Notes: a model not told the origin generated them from the letters alone. Shown: positions 33,068 to 42,595, counted from the stretch's first letter. The stretch is 64,000 bases of DNA from Taibaiella sp. (GCA_013815385.1 JACDGL010000007.1:124001-188000); one strand, 5' to 3'. Program-made: numbers and translations.

Positions 33068-34141
33068 TCAAAACAAAGGCAACTGCCCGTTCTTTATCCT
33101 CCTGAAGTCTTTGGTGTTCCATTCCATCTCCGTTTGATTGAGGCCATAGCGCTTGCAGTACAGGTGAAACTGGTCGCGTATCAGCTCGGCAAATTTGCCA
33201 TCGCCCACTATACGATTGCCAAAGCGGCTATCGTTCACCTGGCCATCGTGGCAGGCGCTTATCTGGTTCCATACTTTTTCGGCACGGTCGGGGAAGGCCT
33301 TGTGCAGCCAATCGTGGAAGATGGGGCCTATGGCGCCATTGAGCCGTACCACCGTGTAGCCCGCCCACCGCGCACCGGCCTCTGATGCGGCCTTGAGCAC
33401 TGCAGGCATGTGCATATCATTGAGCCCCGGTATCAGTGGGGCATTCATGATGCCGGTGGGCACACCAGCCTTCGATAGTGTCTCCACCACCTTGAGCCGC
33501 GAACGGTAGGAGGCGGTACGCGGCTCCAGCACACGGCGCAGGTCTTCATCGAGCGAGGTAATGGAGGAGAACACACGCACCAGGTTGAATTTATTGAGCT
33601 CCTGTATCACGTCTATATCGCGCAGCACCAGAGCATTCTTAGATAGGATGCTAACGGGGTTGCGGTACTCGAGGCATATCTCCAGCAGCTTGCGGGTTAT
33701 GCGCATCTTGCGCTCTATGGGCTGGTAGCAATCAGTATTGCCCGAAAGGGAAATAACGGCAGGCTCCCAGTTCTTGTTCTCAAAAAATTTCTTCAGCAAC
33801 TGGGGCGCGTTCTTCTTTACTATTATTCGGCTCTCGAAATCTACACCCGCACTGTAGCCCCAATACTCGTGCGAGTTTCGGGCATAGCAGTAGATGCACC
33901 CATGCTCGCAACCCTGGTAGGGATTGGCAGAGTACATCATGCCCACATCAGGGCTCGTAACGGTATTCACTAGGGACTTGCTCTCGTCGTATATATATTC
34001 TGTCTTGCGCTCTTCCTGCTCCCAATCGTCTATGGCCTCTACATGCTCCTGCACATACTGCCCCTTCAGGAAACGGTTCTTGGGATTGAACTGTGCACCC
34101 CTGCCCTTCTCAAATCTATCGTTCGCCTTTTGGTTGATCAT
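33068..34141 (-). CDS. PA0069 family radical SAM protein
   Basis: A 357-residue radical SAM enzyme related to spore photoproduct lyase. The 4Fe-4S motif is CEHGCIYCYAR near residue 78, preceded by SANPYQG. The SAM-binding strand GNTDCYQPIE and the C-terminal GRY-like KRYGLNQTEMEW are typical. The reaction is unknown; a nucleic-acid repair role has been proposed from kinship. It lies 21 bp downstream of the Y-family polymerase, likely in the same transcript, which favours a DNA-repair role. Confidence 0.9.
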   Translation of the reverse strand: MINQKANDRFEKGRGAQFNPKNRFLKGQYVQEHVEAIDDWEQEERKTEYIYDESKSLVNTVTSPDVGMMYSANPYQGCEHGCIYCYARNSHEYWGYSAGVDFESRIIVKKNAPQLLKKFFENKNWEPAVISLSGNTDCYQPIERKMRITRKLLEICLEYRNPVSILSKNALVLRDIDVIQELNKFNLVRVFSSITSLDEDLRRVLEPRTASYRSRLKVVETLSKAGVPTGIMNAPLIPGLNDMHMPAVLKAASEAGARWAGYTVVRLNGAIGPIFHDWLHKAFPDRAEKVWNQISACHDGQVNDSRFGNRIVGDGKFAELIRDQFHLYCKRYGLNQTEMEWNTKDFRRIKNGQLPLF

Positions 34142-34162
34142 TGGTCATTTTTGATTTATGAT

Positions 34163-35632
34163 TTATTCATCTTCTTCCAGCAGGTATTTATTCACAAGGT
34201 CTCCGTTGACCCCTACCATGTCTTTTACAGAGCCGAAGCCAATGGCATCTTTCATCACGCCATCTTCTACCAGCTCAGCGCCTTTGCGTACTATGTTCTT
34301 ACTGTACTTGTCCTTTATATCGTACATCGCCTTGCGCAGTACATCATGGCGCATGCGGTTATCAAAAAGGCTGTACTGCATACAGTTCCCCTTCATAAAA
34401 TCTTGTACGCCTACCCCTATCATCTGTACATTGCTGTTAAAGAGATGGGCGATGTTGTGGCCCTGCTCGTAGCTGTGCATTTGGTTAAGGATGTGGCGGC
34501 GTATCTCTATGGCATCCTGCATAGCGTGGGGCAGGCCTATCTTCACATCCCACGATGTGCCATTGCGATACCTTATAAAACACCACGCCTCGCGGCAAAA
34601 AACACTCTGCTTTACCATGCGCTGCTCCAGCCGCGTGCACAGGGCTACCAGCAATGACTCCATGGTCTGCAATGACTCCCGCTGCGGGCGCGACACCGTG
34701 CGCTGCGCACTCATGGTGCGGTTCTCCCCGCTATACAGGTCTACCTCGCCAAAGTTGAGGCGGGCATGCCAGTAGTTACCCACCACGCCACCAAATGCCT
34801 TGCGCAGCAGCGCAGCAGAAGCGTGGCGCATCTCCAGGGGTGTTTTAATGCCCACGGTGGTAAGGCGGTGCGCATTGCGCGTGGCTATGCCAGGCAGGTC
34901 GGTAAGCTGCAGGCGTTGCAGATAGCTATCTATATTATCAGGGGTCACGCGTATCAGGCCGTCGGGCTTCTGCAGCTCCGTGCCCAGCTTGGCCAGGAAG
35001 GAATTGGGGGCTATGCCTATGCTGCATTTCAGGTAGTCGTACCGGGCGGTTATATCATCCTTTATCTGCCGGCCCAGGGCCATAGGGTCTTTATACACCC
35101 AGCGGTACGAGGTCAGGTTCATCAAAGCCTCGTCAATACTTTTGGCTATCACATCATCGCAATACTTGCGCAGTACGCCTATGATAAAGATGTGTATGGC
35201 ACGATACACAGCAGGGTGCGTGGTGATGGGGATGATGTGTGGACAATACTGGCGGCACTCCATAAGGCGCATGCCTGTCTTCACGCCAAATTTCTTTGCC
35301 TCCCCCGATGGCGCTATCACCGCGGCATTAGGACTATCGTAGGTAACCACACCTATGGGCTTGCCGCGCAATTCGGGGTGCATCTGCTGCTCGCAGCTGG
35401 CAAAGAAGCTGTTCATGTCAATATACATGACAAGGCGCTCACTGTCCTTTGCAATATCGTTCTGGCGGTAGCCGGGTTTCTTATGCTCCTGCGCTGTTAT
35501 TTCCTTTTGCTCCTGCGCCTTCCTTAACTGCTCCAGGTGGCCTGCTACTTCCCATTGCTCCAGCTCATCGGCCTTCTCCCCCTGCTGCGGCAATGCCTGG
35601 CCTTTAAAAAGGTGGGGATTGTATTCAGACAT
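34163..35632 (-). CDS. Y-family DNA polymerase with N-terminal extension
   Basis: A 489-residue translesion polymerase of the DinB/UmuC group. Catalytic motifs: YIDMNSFFASCEQQ (first Asp), SIDEALMNLT (second Asp and Glu). The Phe-Leu usual after SIDEA is here Leu-Met. The finger/palm continues SIGIAPNSFLAKLGTELQKP, then the helix-hairpin-helix LTDLPGIATRNAHRL and little-finger domain, and a 60-residue C-terminal tail. The 65-residue N-terminal extension before the first catalytic Asp is unusual. I start at MSEYNPHLFKG. A palindromic operator lies just upstream. The next gene is the radical SAM protein. Confidence 0.88.
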   Translation of the reverse strand: MSEYNPHLFKGQALPQQGEKADELEQWEVAGHLEQLRKAQEQKEITAQEHKKPGYRQNDIAKDSERLVMYIDMNSFFASCEQQMHPELRGKPIGVVTYDSPNAAVIAPSGEAKKFGVKTGMRLMECRQYCPHIIPITTHPAVYRAIHIFIIGVLRKYCDDVIAKSIDEALMNLTSYRWVYKDPMALGRQIKDDITARYDYLKCSIGIAPNSFLAKLGTELQKPDGLIRVTPDNIDSYLQRLQLTDLPGIATRNAHRLTTVGIKTPLEMRHASAALLRKAFGGVVGNYWHARLNFGEVDLYSGENRTMSAQRTVSRPQRESLQTMESLLVALCTRLEQRMVKQSVFCREAWCFIRYRNGTSWDVKIGLPHAMQDAIEIRRHILNQMHSYEQGHNIAHLFNSNVQMIGVGVQDFMKGNCMQYSLFDNRMRHDVLRKAMYDIKDKYSKNIVRKGAELVEDGVMKDAIGFGSVKDMVGVNGDLVNKYLLEEDE

Positions 35633-35670
35633 ATTTGCCCTGCAGCCGGTCATGACAGCAAGGTAGTAAA

Positions 35671-35687
35671 TGCCAATTAAATTGGCA
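35671..35687. promoter_or_regulatory. Perfect palindrome upstream of the polymerase, candidate operator
   Basis: TGCCAATTAAATTGGCA: 8-bp perfect arms around a single base, 39 bp upstream of the polymerase start codon. A second ATTGG half-site lies at 35705-35709. Position and symmetry fit a homodimeric repressor, such as a LexA- or S24-type SOS regulator, controlling the polymerase and radical SAM genes. Binding is not shown. Confidence 0.6.
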
Positions 35688-35725
35688 ACTTATTTGACAA
35701 TAAAATTGGAATTATTTTACTAAGC

Positions 35726-36895
35726 TTAGAGTTTGACAAACTTCTTGGTTCCAATTCCGTTCATTTCAATAAAATAAACACCTTTAGGAAATGCGCTCAC
35801 ATCTATTACATTACTGCCTATCCTCAATTGGCCCGATTTCATATTCTCACCCAGTACATTTGAAATAACATAGATGGTGGGCTCATTTATCTCTCCAATG
35901 TTAAGGTCATTGGTAGCGGGGTTCGGGTATAGCGTGTAACCAGTAGAGATAGCAGCAGTGGCCACACTAGTAGGAATACCAATAATGTTTTCTACAACGT
36001 TGGTCATCACAACAGGGTTATAATCAAAGAATACACCTGCGTGGTTGTCTATCTTAGTACCGAAAGGTAATCCCGACTTTGTGGCGACACTAAAGATGAA
36101 TGCCCTGCTGCAATTCTGCGGATGGCGCGCACTGTCTAATAGATTGATAGCAGGAAAATCAAACTTCAGAATGTTGTGTCCATTGTTTTTCAACTTGGCT
36201 ACATTCATGTTAGCAGACGTCATAATAAGGCGAAAAGAATTCACATCCACATTATCAGACAAAGTATCCATAACATAAACATTGTAAGTAGTGTCGTTAC
36301 CTACATTAGTGAAGTTAATAGTGTATTGTAAGACTGTGCCGGCTTTTATAATGCCTGAAGGATTAACCTCCATTTCATTAGGGTCGCAACCGCCCCGTAC
36401 AGTATCGTTACGGATCTGTATATTATTGCTGGAGTCATCATCACCCACTTTGGGATAGACTGTACAATAAGAATGAGCCCGATAACCTACCGCTGGCCCC
36501 GTTGGATAACTGGACCAGATAGCATAATACAAATCAACAGGTTTTGCGTCAGAAGATGCCAATTTTCTTACATTCCATGTAATTGTAGAATCTGAATAGG
36601 ATACTGGGGTAGGATTTACATCCAGCCATCCACCTCTGTTTACATTGTAATGCTTATCGTAATGCAGCGTAACTGTAGCATCTTGAGGGATGCAATCCAG
36701 ATTGCTGACATAAATATCACCCCATTGGTCACTAACTCCTGTAACAGGTACTATTGCTTTGACAGCAAGATTATATGCTGAAGCGGAAGAACCGCATCTA
36801 AAACCGATAGATTGCAGATTGCTACTGTAAGCAGATGTCATAAGCGTATCCGTAAAAATACCTGTAGAAGGACATGTTGGATGCATGGTTGCCAT
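35726..36895 (-). CDS. T9SS sorting-domain protein, 3' part of a frameshifted gene
   Basis: Continuation of the NHL-repeat protein that starts at 38433. This part has Ig-like or CARDB-like domains (GTVLQYTINFTNVGNDTTYN), then a C-terminal type A T9SS sorting domain (GYTLYPNPATNDLNI ... FPKGVYFIEM ... KKFVKL). It has no signal peptide of its own. The upstream frame ends in TAA at 36907-36909 and this frame starts within 12 bp. Restoring one A in the AAAG run at the junction joins them in frame. The first ATG is only formal. Confidence 0.8.
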   Translation of the reverse strand: MATMHPTCPSTGIFTDTLMTSAYSSNLQSIGFRCGSSASAYNLAVKAIVPVTGVSDQWGDIYVSNLDCIPQDATVTLHYDKHYNVNRGGWLDVNPTPVSYSDSTITWNVRKLASSDAKPVDLYYAIWSSYPTGPAVGYRAHSYCTVYPKVGDDDSSNNIQIRNDTVRGGCDPNEMEVNPSGIIKAGTVLQYTINFTNVGNDTTYNVYVMDTLSDNVDVNSFRLIMTSANMNVAKLKNNGHNILKFDFPAINLLDSARHPQNCSRAFIFSVATKSGLPFGTKIDNHAGVFFDYNPVVMTNVVENIIGIPTSVATAAISTGYTLYPNPATNDLNIGEINEPTIYVISNVLGENMKSGQLRIGSNVIDVSAFPKGVYFIEMNGIGTKKFVKL

Positions 36896-36906
36896 AGCGG
36901 AAGAAA

Positions 36907-38433
36907 TTACTTTGAAGTGTAAACATCTCCCGGCTTACCGTAGGCAGTGTAATAAAAACCGCTGGTAGACGAAAGCGTATCTATCGGCACATGATTGGAA
37001 TCTACCTCTGTCAACACAGGACTTGAAAGATGCGAATCTCCATTATCAAAAACGCAGTTGGCATTTGCATCGGTATAATATTGTACTGATAATGTATTGC
37101 ACAACTTATATTCAAAAGAAAACGTAGTAGAGTCTATAAGTGTCACACCATTTCTCACTGCTGTGCGGATGGTATAGGTACCCGGATTGGCATAACTGTG
37201 AGTAAATGATGCATATCCAGTTTGTCCAAATGTATTGGATAAACCAGAGGAGGCTACGCTACCGCCCGCATAATAAAAATATACCGTGTAAGATGGATTG
37301 TATGTTTTGGTGACCACACTAAACTGCGCGCCGCCACACATCTTGTTGATAAATATACCAAAGCTATCCGCTAGATGAGTATCAGACATATATGCACCTG
37401 CAATCTTCCTTATACAGGAATTACCCGCATCAGCTATATAAATATTTCCTAAGAAATCACTTGCAACATCGTATACTGAATTCAATTTCGCAGATGTTGC
37501 ATATCCCCCATCTCCTGAATAGCCAGTTGTAAAATTTCCAGCTACCGTCCCTAATATACCTTTATCGGTAACTATTGCCACAACATTGCTTGCTCTCTCC
37601 GCTATATAAACATTACCTGCAGCATCTGTAGTCAAACCGCATGGATCAGAAATATTAGCGCCAACAGCAGATCCCCCTACGCCACTTGACCCTCTAATAC
37701 CATTCCCAGCAAATGTTGTGATAATACCAAATTTGTCGACCTTACGAACATAATTACAAGCATTACAACTGATATAAAAGTTACCTGAGTGATCAGCTGC
37801 GATTCCCCATACACCATCAGTTGCATAAGAATAATAATTTAATTCTGCAGAAGTTGCAGGCCCACCATCGCCACTATATCCTGCCACTCCAGTACCGGCA
37901 TATGTAGAAATAGTGCCAGTATTATCTACTTTCCTAATAACATAATCAACTTGGTCTGCAATAAAAATATTTCCAGAATCATCTATACAAACATTGTTGC
38001 AGTTAAGACGGGCAGATCTAGCATTGCCGCCATCTCCAGTATAACCAGTACCTAAACTATGATTTCCTGCTACTGTAGATATTATCCCTGAAAGATTTAC
38101 CTTTCTTACCACTCCATCACCTGCATCTGCGATGTACATATTTCCTGATGCATCAAAAGCAATATGAGTAGCATTGTTTAACTTAGCTAGAATTGCCAGG
38201 CTTCCGTCTCCATAGGATGTACTACCACCTGCAACGATAGTTTTTGCTCCTCCCGAGTCTATTTTGTAAACATAGGACCCTGCGGCAGTATAGACATTCC
38301 CTTGATGGTCTACCGCTATATTGTTCGTAATAATGTTTGCAAATGTTGTAATAGTACCTACTTGCGCAAATACTACTCGAGGCTGAAATAGTAGTAATGT
38401 TGCTGACAATATAAAAAGGGTAAGAGCTTTCAT
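36907..38433 (-). CDS. Secreted NHL-repeat protein, 5' part of a frameshifted gene
   Basis: A signal peptide (MKALTLFILSATLLLFQP...FAQ) leads into about five NHL beta-propeller repeats, each with NVYIAD- or NIYIADAGNS-type blades and GDGG turns (GYSGDGG, GTGYTGDGG). Then come Ig-like modules and the pattern DANANCVFDNGD, typical of T9SS cargo. The frame stops at DVYTSK; the rest of the protein is encoded by 35726-36895. Joined, the product is about 900 residues, exported by the Sec and type IX systems to the cell surface. Likely an adhesin or binding protein. Confidence 0.85.
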   Translation of the reverse strand: MKALTLFILSATLLLFQPRVVFAQVGTITTFANIITNNIAVDHQGNVYTAAGSYVYKIDSGGAKTIVAGGSTSYGDGSLAILAKLNNATHIAFDASGNMYIADAGDGVVRKVNLSGIISTVAGNHSLGTGYTGDGGNARSARLNCNNVCIDDSGNIFIADQVDYVIRKVDNTGTISTYAGTGVAGYSGDGGPATSAELNYYSYATDGVWGIAADHSGNFYISCNACNYVRKVDKFGIITTFAGNGIRGSSGVGGSAVGANISDPCGLTTDAAGNVYIAERASNVVAIVTDKGILGTVAGNFTTGYSGDGGYATSAKLNSVYDVASDFLGNIYIADAGNSCIRKIAGAYMSDTHLADSFGIFINKMCGGAQFSVVTKTYNPSYTVYFYYAGGSVASSGLSNTFGQTGYASFTHSYANPGTYTIRTAVRNGVTLIDSTTFSFEYKLCNTLSVQYYTDANANCVFDNGDSHLSSPVLTEVDSNHVPIDTLSSTSGFYYTAYGKPGDVYTSK

Positions 38434-38716
38434 AAGGCATTGGGTATTTATTGTTACAAATAGGATATAAGTAAATATAATTCATTTGTTAATATTTATC
38501 AAACTATGTGAACAATATATTACTATGAGAGTTTTCCGGGAGTAATTACCAATGTGAATATTTTTCTGTCTAATTATCGCCTGTTACCGACTATGAGTAT
38601 GGCTACCGGCAAGGCACCTTCAAACATCCACACGGGCATGTATGGCTGGTGCAGAAAAAGATTTGATAGTTTGGCTTTAACCTACTTCAAGCATTTTATC
38701 AAAATCATTGCAAAAC

Positions 38717-38744
38717 AAAAACGCACCGTGCGGTGCGTTTTCCA
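38717..38744. terminator. Bidirectional terminator behind pruA
   Basis: AAAACGCACCG / CGGTGCGTTTT stem with a 2-nt loop; A-run on one side and T-run on the other. It ends pruA transcription on the minus strand. Confidence 0.85.
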
Positions 38745-38758
38745 TTATATCTCAATAA

Positions 38759-40390
38759 CTATTCCGCATGAAACGGATACCGGAAATCCGTTGCAGGTAC
38801 ATAAGTTTCTTTAATAGTGCGCACACTAAGCCAGCGGTAAAGGTTGAGGATAGAGCCTGCCTTATCGTTAGTGCCTGATGCACGCGCGCCGCCAAATGGC
38901 TGCTGCCCTACTACTGCGCCGGTGGGCTTATCGTTTATATAGAAGTTGCCCGCACTGTTTACCAGCTTTCGGGTCATCTTGTCTATGGCATACCTGTCTT
39001 GCGCAAATATGGCGCCAGTCAGGGCGTAGGGCGATGTTTCGTCCAGTACATCCAGCGTTTCTTCCCACTTGTTTTCATCATATACATATATGGTGAGCAC
39101 AGGGCCAAAAAGCTCATCGCACATGGTCACATACTTGGGGTCGGTAGTTTCTATTATAGTGGGGTCTATATAGTAGCCGTGGGTCTTATCGTAGCCGCCG
39201 CCGCATATTATCTTAGCCTTGCCATCGCTATGCTTTACGCCATCCAGGTATTTGGCCAGGCTATTGAATGATTTTTCGTCGATTACCGCATTGATGAAAT
39301 TGCTGAAATCGTCCACTATACCCATCTTCATGGTATCTACCTCCACGCACAGCTTTTCTTTTATCTCTGCCGCAAGGTTCGATGGCAGGTAGGCACGGCT
39401 GGCCGCGGAACACTTCTGGCCCTGGTACTCGAAAGCGCCACGGGCAAGGCCTGCAACCACAGCATCTACATGCGCCGTTGGATGTACAAATACGAAATCC
39501 TTACCGCCTGTTTCGCCGACTATGCGGGGGTAACTCTTGTAGCGTGCTATATTCTCGCCTATGCTCTTCCACATGCTCTGGAATACGCCGGTAGAACCTG
39601 TGAAGTGGATACCTGCAAAGTCTTTGTGCGCGTAGCATAGCTCACCCACCATAGCACCGGGAGGATACACGAGGTTGATAACACCGGCGGGCAGCCCGGC
39701 CTCTATCAGTATTTCCATAAACACGCTGGCGCTGTATATCTGCGTATTGGCAGGCTTCCATACTACTACGTTGCCGCACATGGCAGGCGCGGTAGGTAGG
39801 TTGCCCCCTATAGCCGAAAAGTTGAACGGGGTAACGGCCAGTACAAACCCCTCGAGTGGGCGGTACTCCATGCGGTTATCGAAACCCAGCGGGGATATAG
39901 GCTGTTGCGCATATATCTGACTAAGGAAGTGAACATTGAAACGGAGAAAGTCTATCAGTTCGCATGCGCTGTCTATCTCGGCCTGATAGGCATTCTTGCT
40001 CTGCCCCAGCATAGTAGCCGCATTCATTTTGAAACGGTACTTAGTGGCCAGCAACTCGGCGGCCTTCATAAAGATAGATGCACGGTGTTCCCAGCTTGTA
40101 GCGGCCCATTCCTTATGCGCTGCCAGTGCAGCATCTATGGCCTGGTGCACATGCGTAGCATTGCCTGCATGAAAATGGCCTAAAAGGTGGTTAGTCTCGT
40201 GCGGGGGACGTATCTCTTTTTTATCACCGCTACGTACTTCTTTACCGCCAATATACATGGGTATATCGCGCATTTCATTCTTCAGGGCGGCGAGGGCTTT
40301 TTTCAGCGCTTTACGCTCAGGAGTATGGGGGGCGTAGCTTAAAACAGGTTCGTTCTTAGGTTCTTTAAAAAAGAAATATCCGTTAGGCAT
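38759..40390 (-). CDS. pruA: L-glutamate gamma-semialdehyde dehydrogenase (P5C dehydrogenase)
   Basis: Oxidises glutamate semialdehyde to glutamate with NAD+, the second step of proline breakdown. The 543-residue length and N-terminal extension (KEPKNEPVLSYAPHTPERKAL) match the group of single-domain enzymes (RocA/PruA of animals and Bacteroidota). The catalytic Cys is in GQKCSAASRAY and the general-base Glu in GETGGKDF. VTPFNFSAIGGN and KPTGAVVGQQPFGGARASGT are aldehyde dehydrogenase hallmarks. PutA (proline dehydrogenase) is not in the window. Confidence 0.95.
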   Translation of the reverse strand: MPNGYFFFKEPKNEPVLSYAPHTPERKALKKALAALKNEMRDIPMYIGGKEVRSGDKKEIRPPHETNHLLGHFHAGNATHVHQAIDAALAAHKEWAATSWEHRASIFMKAAELLATKYRFKMNAATMLGQSKNAYQAEIDSACELIDFLRFNVHFLSQIYAQQPISPLGFDNRMEYRPLEGFVLAVTPFNFSAIGGNLPTAPAMCGNVVVWKPANTQIYSASVFMEILIEAGLPAGVINLVYPPGAMVGELCYAHKDFAGIHFTGSTGVFQSMWKSIGENIARYKSYPRIVGETGGKDFVFVHPTAHVDAVVAGLARGAFEYQGQKCSAASRAYLPSNLAAEIKEKLCVEVDTMKMGIVDDFSNFINAVIDEKSFNSLAKYLDGVKHSDGKAKIICGGGYDKTHGYYIDPTIIETTDPKYVTMCDELFGPVLTIYVYDENKWEETLDVLDETSPYALTGAIFAQDRYAIDKMTRKLVNSAGNFYINDKPTGAVVGQQPFGGARASGTNDKAGSILNLYRWLSVRTIKETYVPATDFRYPFHAE

Positions 40391-40435
40391 GTAGCTATTT
40401 ATGAATTAAAAAATGATGATCTGTTATTGAGGATG

Positions 40436-40443
40436 CAAAGGTA
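40436..40443 (-). promoter_or_regulatory. Bacteroidota-type -7 element upstream of pruA
   Basis: On the minus strand TACCTTTG matches the TAnnTTTG -7 consensus of the phylum. It lies 46 bp from the pruA ATG. A clear TTTG -33 box at the expected 19-21 bp is not seen, so support is partial. Confidence 0.5.
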
Positions 40444-40576
40444 GAGAATTTGGCGGAGCCGTGCATTTCTATACTCTATACAAGTATATGAAGAGGTGAT
40501 CTTAAAAAGTGCCTGGTGTAAGTTTAGAATACTTTCATAATTTAGCCGCCCGATCCAACTACTTTTAGTACTCCAT

Positions 40577-41038
40577 ATGTCCATGAATCCCAATGTGCCG
40601 CTTTTTATAGTTACTGATGACAGTAAATTCAAGAAGATATCATCAATAAACGGCGATGGCTTTGAACTGAAGCTCAGAAAACACTATTACTACAAGGGTA
40701 ATACAGTACAATGCTACGAATTTGGCATAATGACCGATGGGAAGGATGGAGGCATCTTTATAGCGCGCGTAACAAAAAAGTTCAGTGATGTGAACGAAGA
40801 AGGCCATGCGGGGATAGAGCTGACCAGGGATAACTATGGCGAGCAGCTGCCATCAAGGATCACGAAGGCAATGATACCATTATTCAAAGCGCATGGATTA
40901 AAGTCCCTGATGTTTACCTGCGACGAGGATAAGAATGCCATACAGGAAGCCTGTAAAGAATTGGGCGCTGAATACATGGATACTATAGCTGTAGGTCCCG
41001 TACGGCCCCGTAAAATGCGGTTCAAACTGGCGATATAA
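40577..41038 (+). CDS. GNAT-like hypothetical protein, 153 aa
   Basis: Residues 80-150 have the shape of the acetyl-CoA domain of GNAT acetyltransferases: the segment HAGIELTRDNYGEQLPSRIT, then an amphipathic helix and DKNAIQEACKELGAEYM, which mimics the usual N-A-x-x-x-Y/E-K-x-G-F motif. The R/Q-x-x-G-x-G/A signature is not clear, so activity is uncertain. It is an isolated plus-strand gene with a good terminator. Confidence 0.6.
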   Translation: MSMNPNVPLFIVTDDSKFKKISSINGDGFELKLRKHYYYKGNTVQCYEFGIMTDGKDGGIFIARVTKKFSDVNEEGHAGIELTRDNYGEQLPSRITKAMIPLFKAHGLKSLMFTCDEDKNAIQEACKELGAEYMDTIAVGPVRPRKMRFKLAI

Positions 41039-41042
41039 ACTA

Positions 41043-41074
41043 TTTAAAAGGCCTCCATCAGGAGACCTTTTAAA
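41043..41074. terminator. Bidirectional terminator between convergent genes
   Basis: TTTAAAAGGCCTCC / GGAGACCTTTTAAA, a long stem with a 4-nt loop and one mismatch. It separates the GNAT-like gene from the T9SS protein on the other strand. Confidence 0.8.
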
Positions 41075-41086
41075 ATAAGACTCTGA

Positions 41087-41830
41087 TTAATTTCTAATGA
41101 CCAGTGTACCTGTTTTGTATTTTACCCCTGAACTATTCGATAGGGTATAAATACATGTACCATCAGGAAACCCTGCCAGCGATATGGTCTTTTGCATACC
41201 TACAACCCGCTGTGATGTAAGGATTCGCCCATCCAGGGTATAAATAGATAGTAGATCATCCATAGCTTCCTGCGACTGAATAGTTAACTGCGAAGAAGCA
41301 GGGTTGGGGTATACGCTAACTGACGCCTCATTGCTTACCGGGCTAATACCGGATGAGTGCCTTGGCGCTCTGAAATTGACCTTGATACAATTGGTATTGT
41401 TGGTAGTATCCGGATCGGACTCATGCGCCATAAACACTTTTACACAGTAATCTGCATTATTTACATCAGTAGTAACTGTCCAGGTCAAAGGGAATCCAAA
41501 TTCATAATAATCCCCGGGCGGTACATCTGTTGTAAGTAAAACAAGCCCTTGTAATTTGCGGTTTCCATTAACACTTAACTCCACCACCACACTATCTGAA
41601 TTTTTAAGGGTATCTGTGCTGTAATTATATAACTGAGACACTGTATAAACTGTTTCGCCGCTATCAATATTAGCGCCAGGGGCGGGTGAGATAAGTATCA
41701 CAGCAATGTTCTTTTGCGCAAAGGCGGCTGAGGTAATGAGCAGATACAATAATGACAATAAAAATGTGCGTTTAAAAATGCGATGCAGAGTTTTTGGAGC
41801 ATAGCAGGAGAAAGTAGCATTCTGAAGCAT
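41087..41830 (-). CDS. Small T9SS cargo protein
   Basis: A 247-residue secreted protein. The signal peptide (RTFLLSLLYLLITSAAFAQ) follows an unusually long basic N-terminus. It has one Ig/CARDB-like domain (about residues 45-155), then a type A sorting domain from VSVYPNPASSQLTI to the final VIRN. Exported by Sec then the type IX system. Role unknown, possibly a surface adhesion or sensing protein. A start at MLQNATF is used; another in-frame ATG lies 13 codons upstream. Confidence 0.75.
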   Translation of the reverse strand: MLQNATFSCYAPKTLHRIFKRTFLLSLLYLLITSAAFAQKNIAVILISPAPGANIDSGETVYTVSQLYNYSTDTLKNSDSVVVELSVNGNRKLQGLVLLTTDVPPGDYYEFGFPLTWTVTTDVNNADYCVKVFMAHESDPDTTNNTNCIKVNFRAPRHSSGISPVSNEASVSVYPNPASSQLTIQSQEAMDDLLSIYTLDGRILTSQRVVGMQKTISLAGFPDGTCIYTLSNSSGVKYKTGTLVIRN

Positions 41831-42027
41831 AAAATGATGTTTAGGATAAGAGACATCATTTCTACACATAATGTTAGATGCATATTGGAATATCCCCCAA
41901 GAACTCCCCCCAACTTGTTAAAAAATATTTCTAAGAGGCCATGCAGCTTATTCAGAAGGATTGAGCGGATGGAGGCACAGTTTTAGCCATGTGGGGAAGT
42001 CTCACCAAAGAATTATTGCAGCACATC

Positions 42028-42522
42028 CTACTCTTTACTTTTTGATTCGATTATTGTTGCTATTTGTCTTTGATAACCTAATAACAACAGTCCGATAAGT
42101 ATCTTACTTCCATTTGTAATCATACCGGAATTACTATTAGCAGGTAAAATCTGAAGATAACGATAAGTACTTATATAAGCAAAACCCGAATTAAAAAACC
42201 CCGGAATCGAATTCAATAGCAATGTAGCACCGCAAACTATTACAGAAATACGCAATACGACTTTTAGGCTGACATTAATATCCAGCTTATCACTCTCAAA
42301 GCCTTCTGCTAATTTTAATATTTTGACGATAAGGCTGCTCTTAAAAATCAACACATAAACAACCAATATGTACAAAAGCATGCCTAAGAGCAATACAAGA
42401 CTAATGTCCTGATAGCTACCGTATCCTGCTGCAAAAAAAATAAATAACTGTGTTATAAATTCTAAGAGCAAATACAGCCCTATCACCTTTAAGATAATAT
42501 TGAATAAGCTTTTGGGTGTCAT
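42028..42522 (-). CDS. Hypothetical polytopic membrane protein, 164 aa
   Basis: Four hydrophobic helices (about residues 8-32, 38-60, 88-108 and 138-150) joined by short loops; no known signature. Composition is AT-rich and hydrophobic. I do not recognise a family. It lies alone on the minus strand between the T9SS protein and a small plus-strand gene. Confidence 0.65.
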   Translation of the reverse strand: MTPKSLFNIILKVIGLYLLLEFITQLFIFFAAGYGSYQDISLVLLLGMLLYILVVYVLIFKSSLIVKILKLAEGFESDKLDINVSLKVVLRISVIVCGATLLLNSIPGFFNSGFAYISTYRYLQILPANSNSGMITNGSKILIGLLLLGYQRQIATIIESKSKE

Positions 42523-42595
42523 AATTATTATAATGCAACCGCTAAAATATCATTAAAAATACTAAAGGCACAATTTTTAAGCCTGCTCTATTGTT

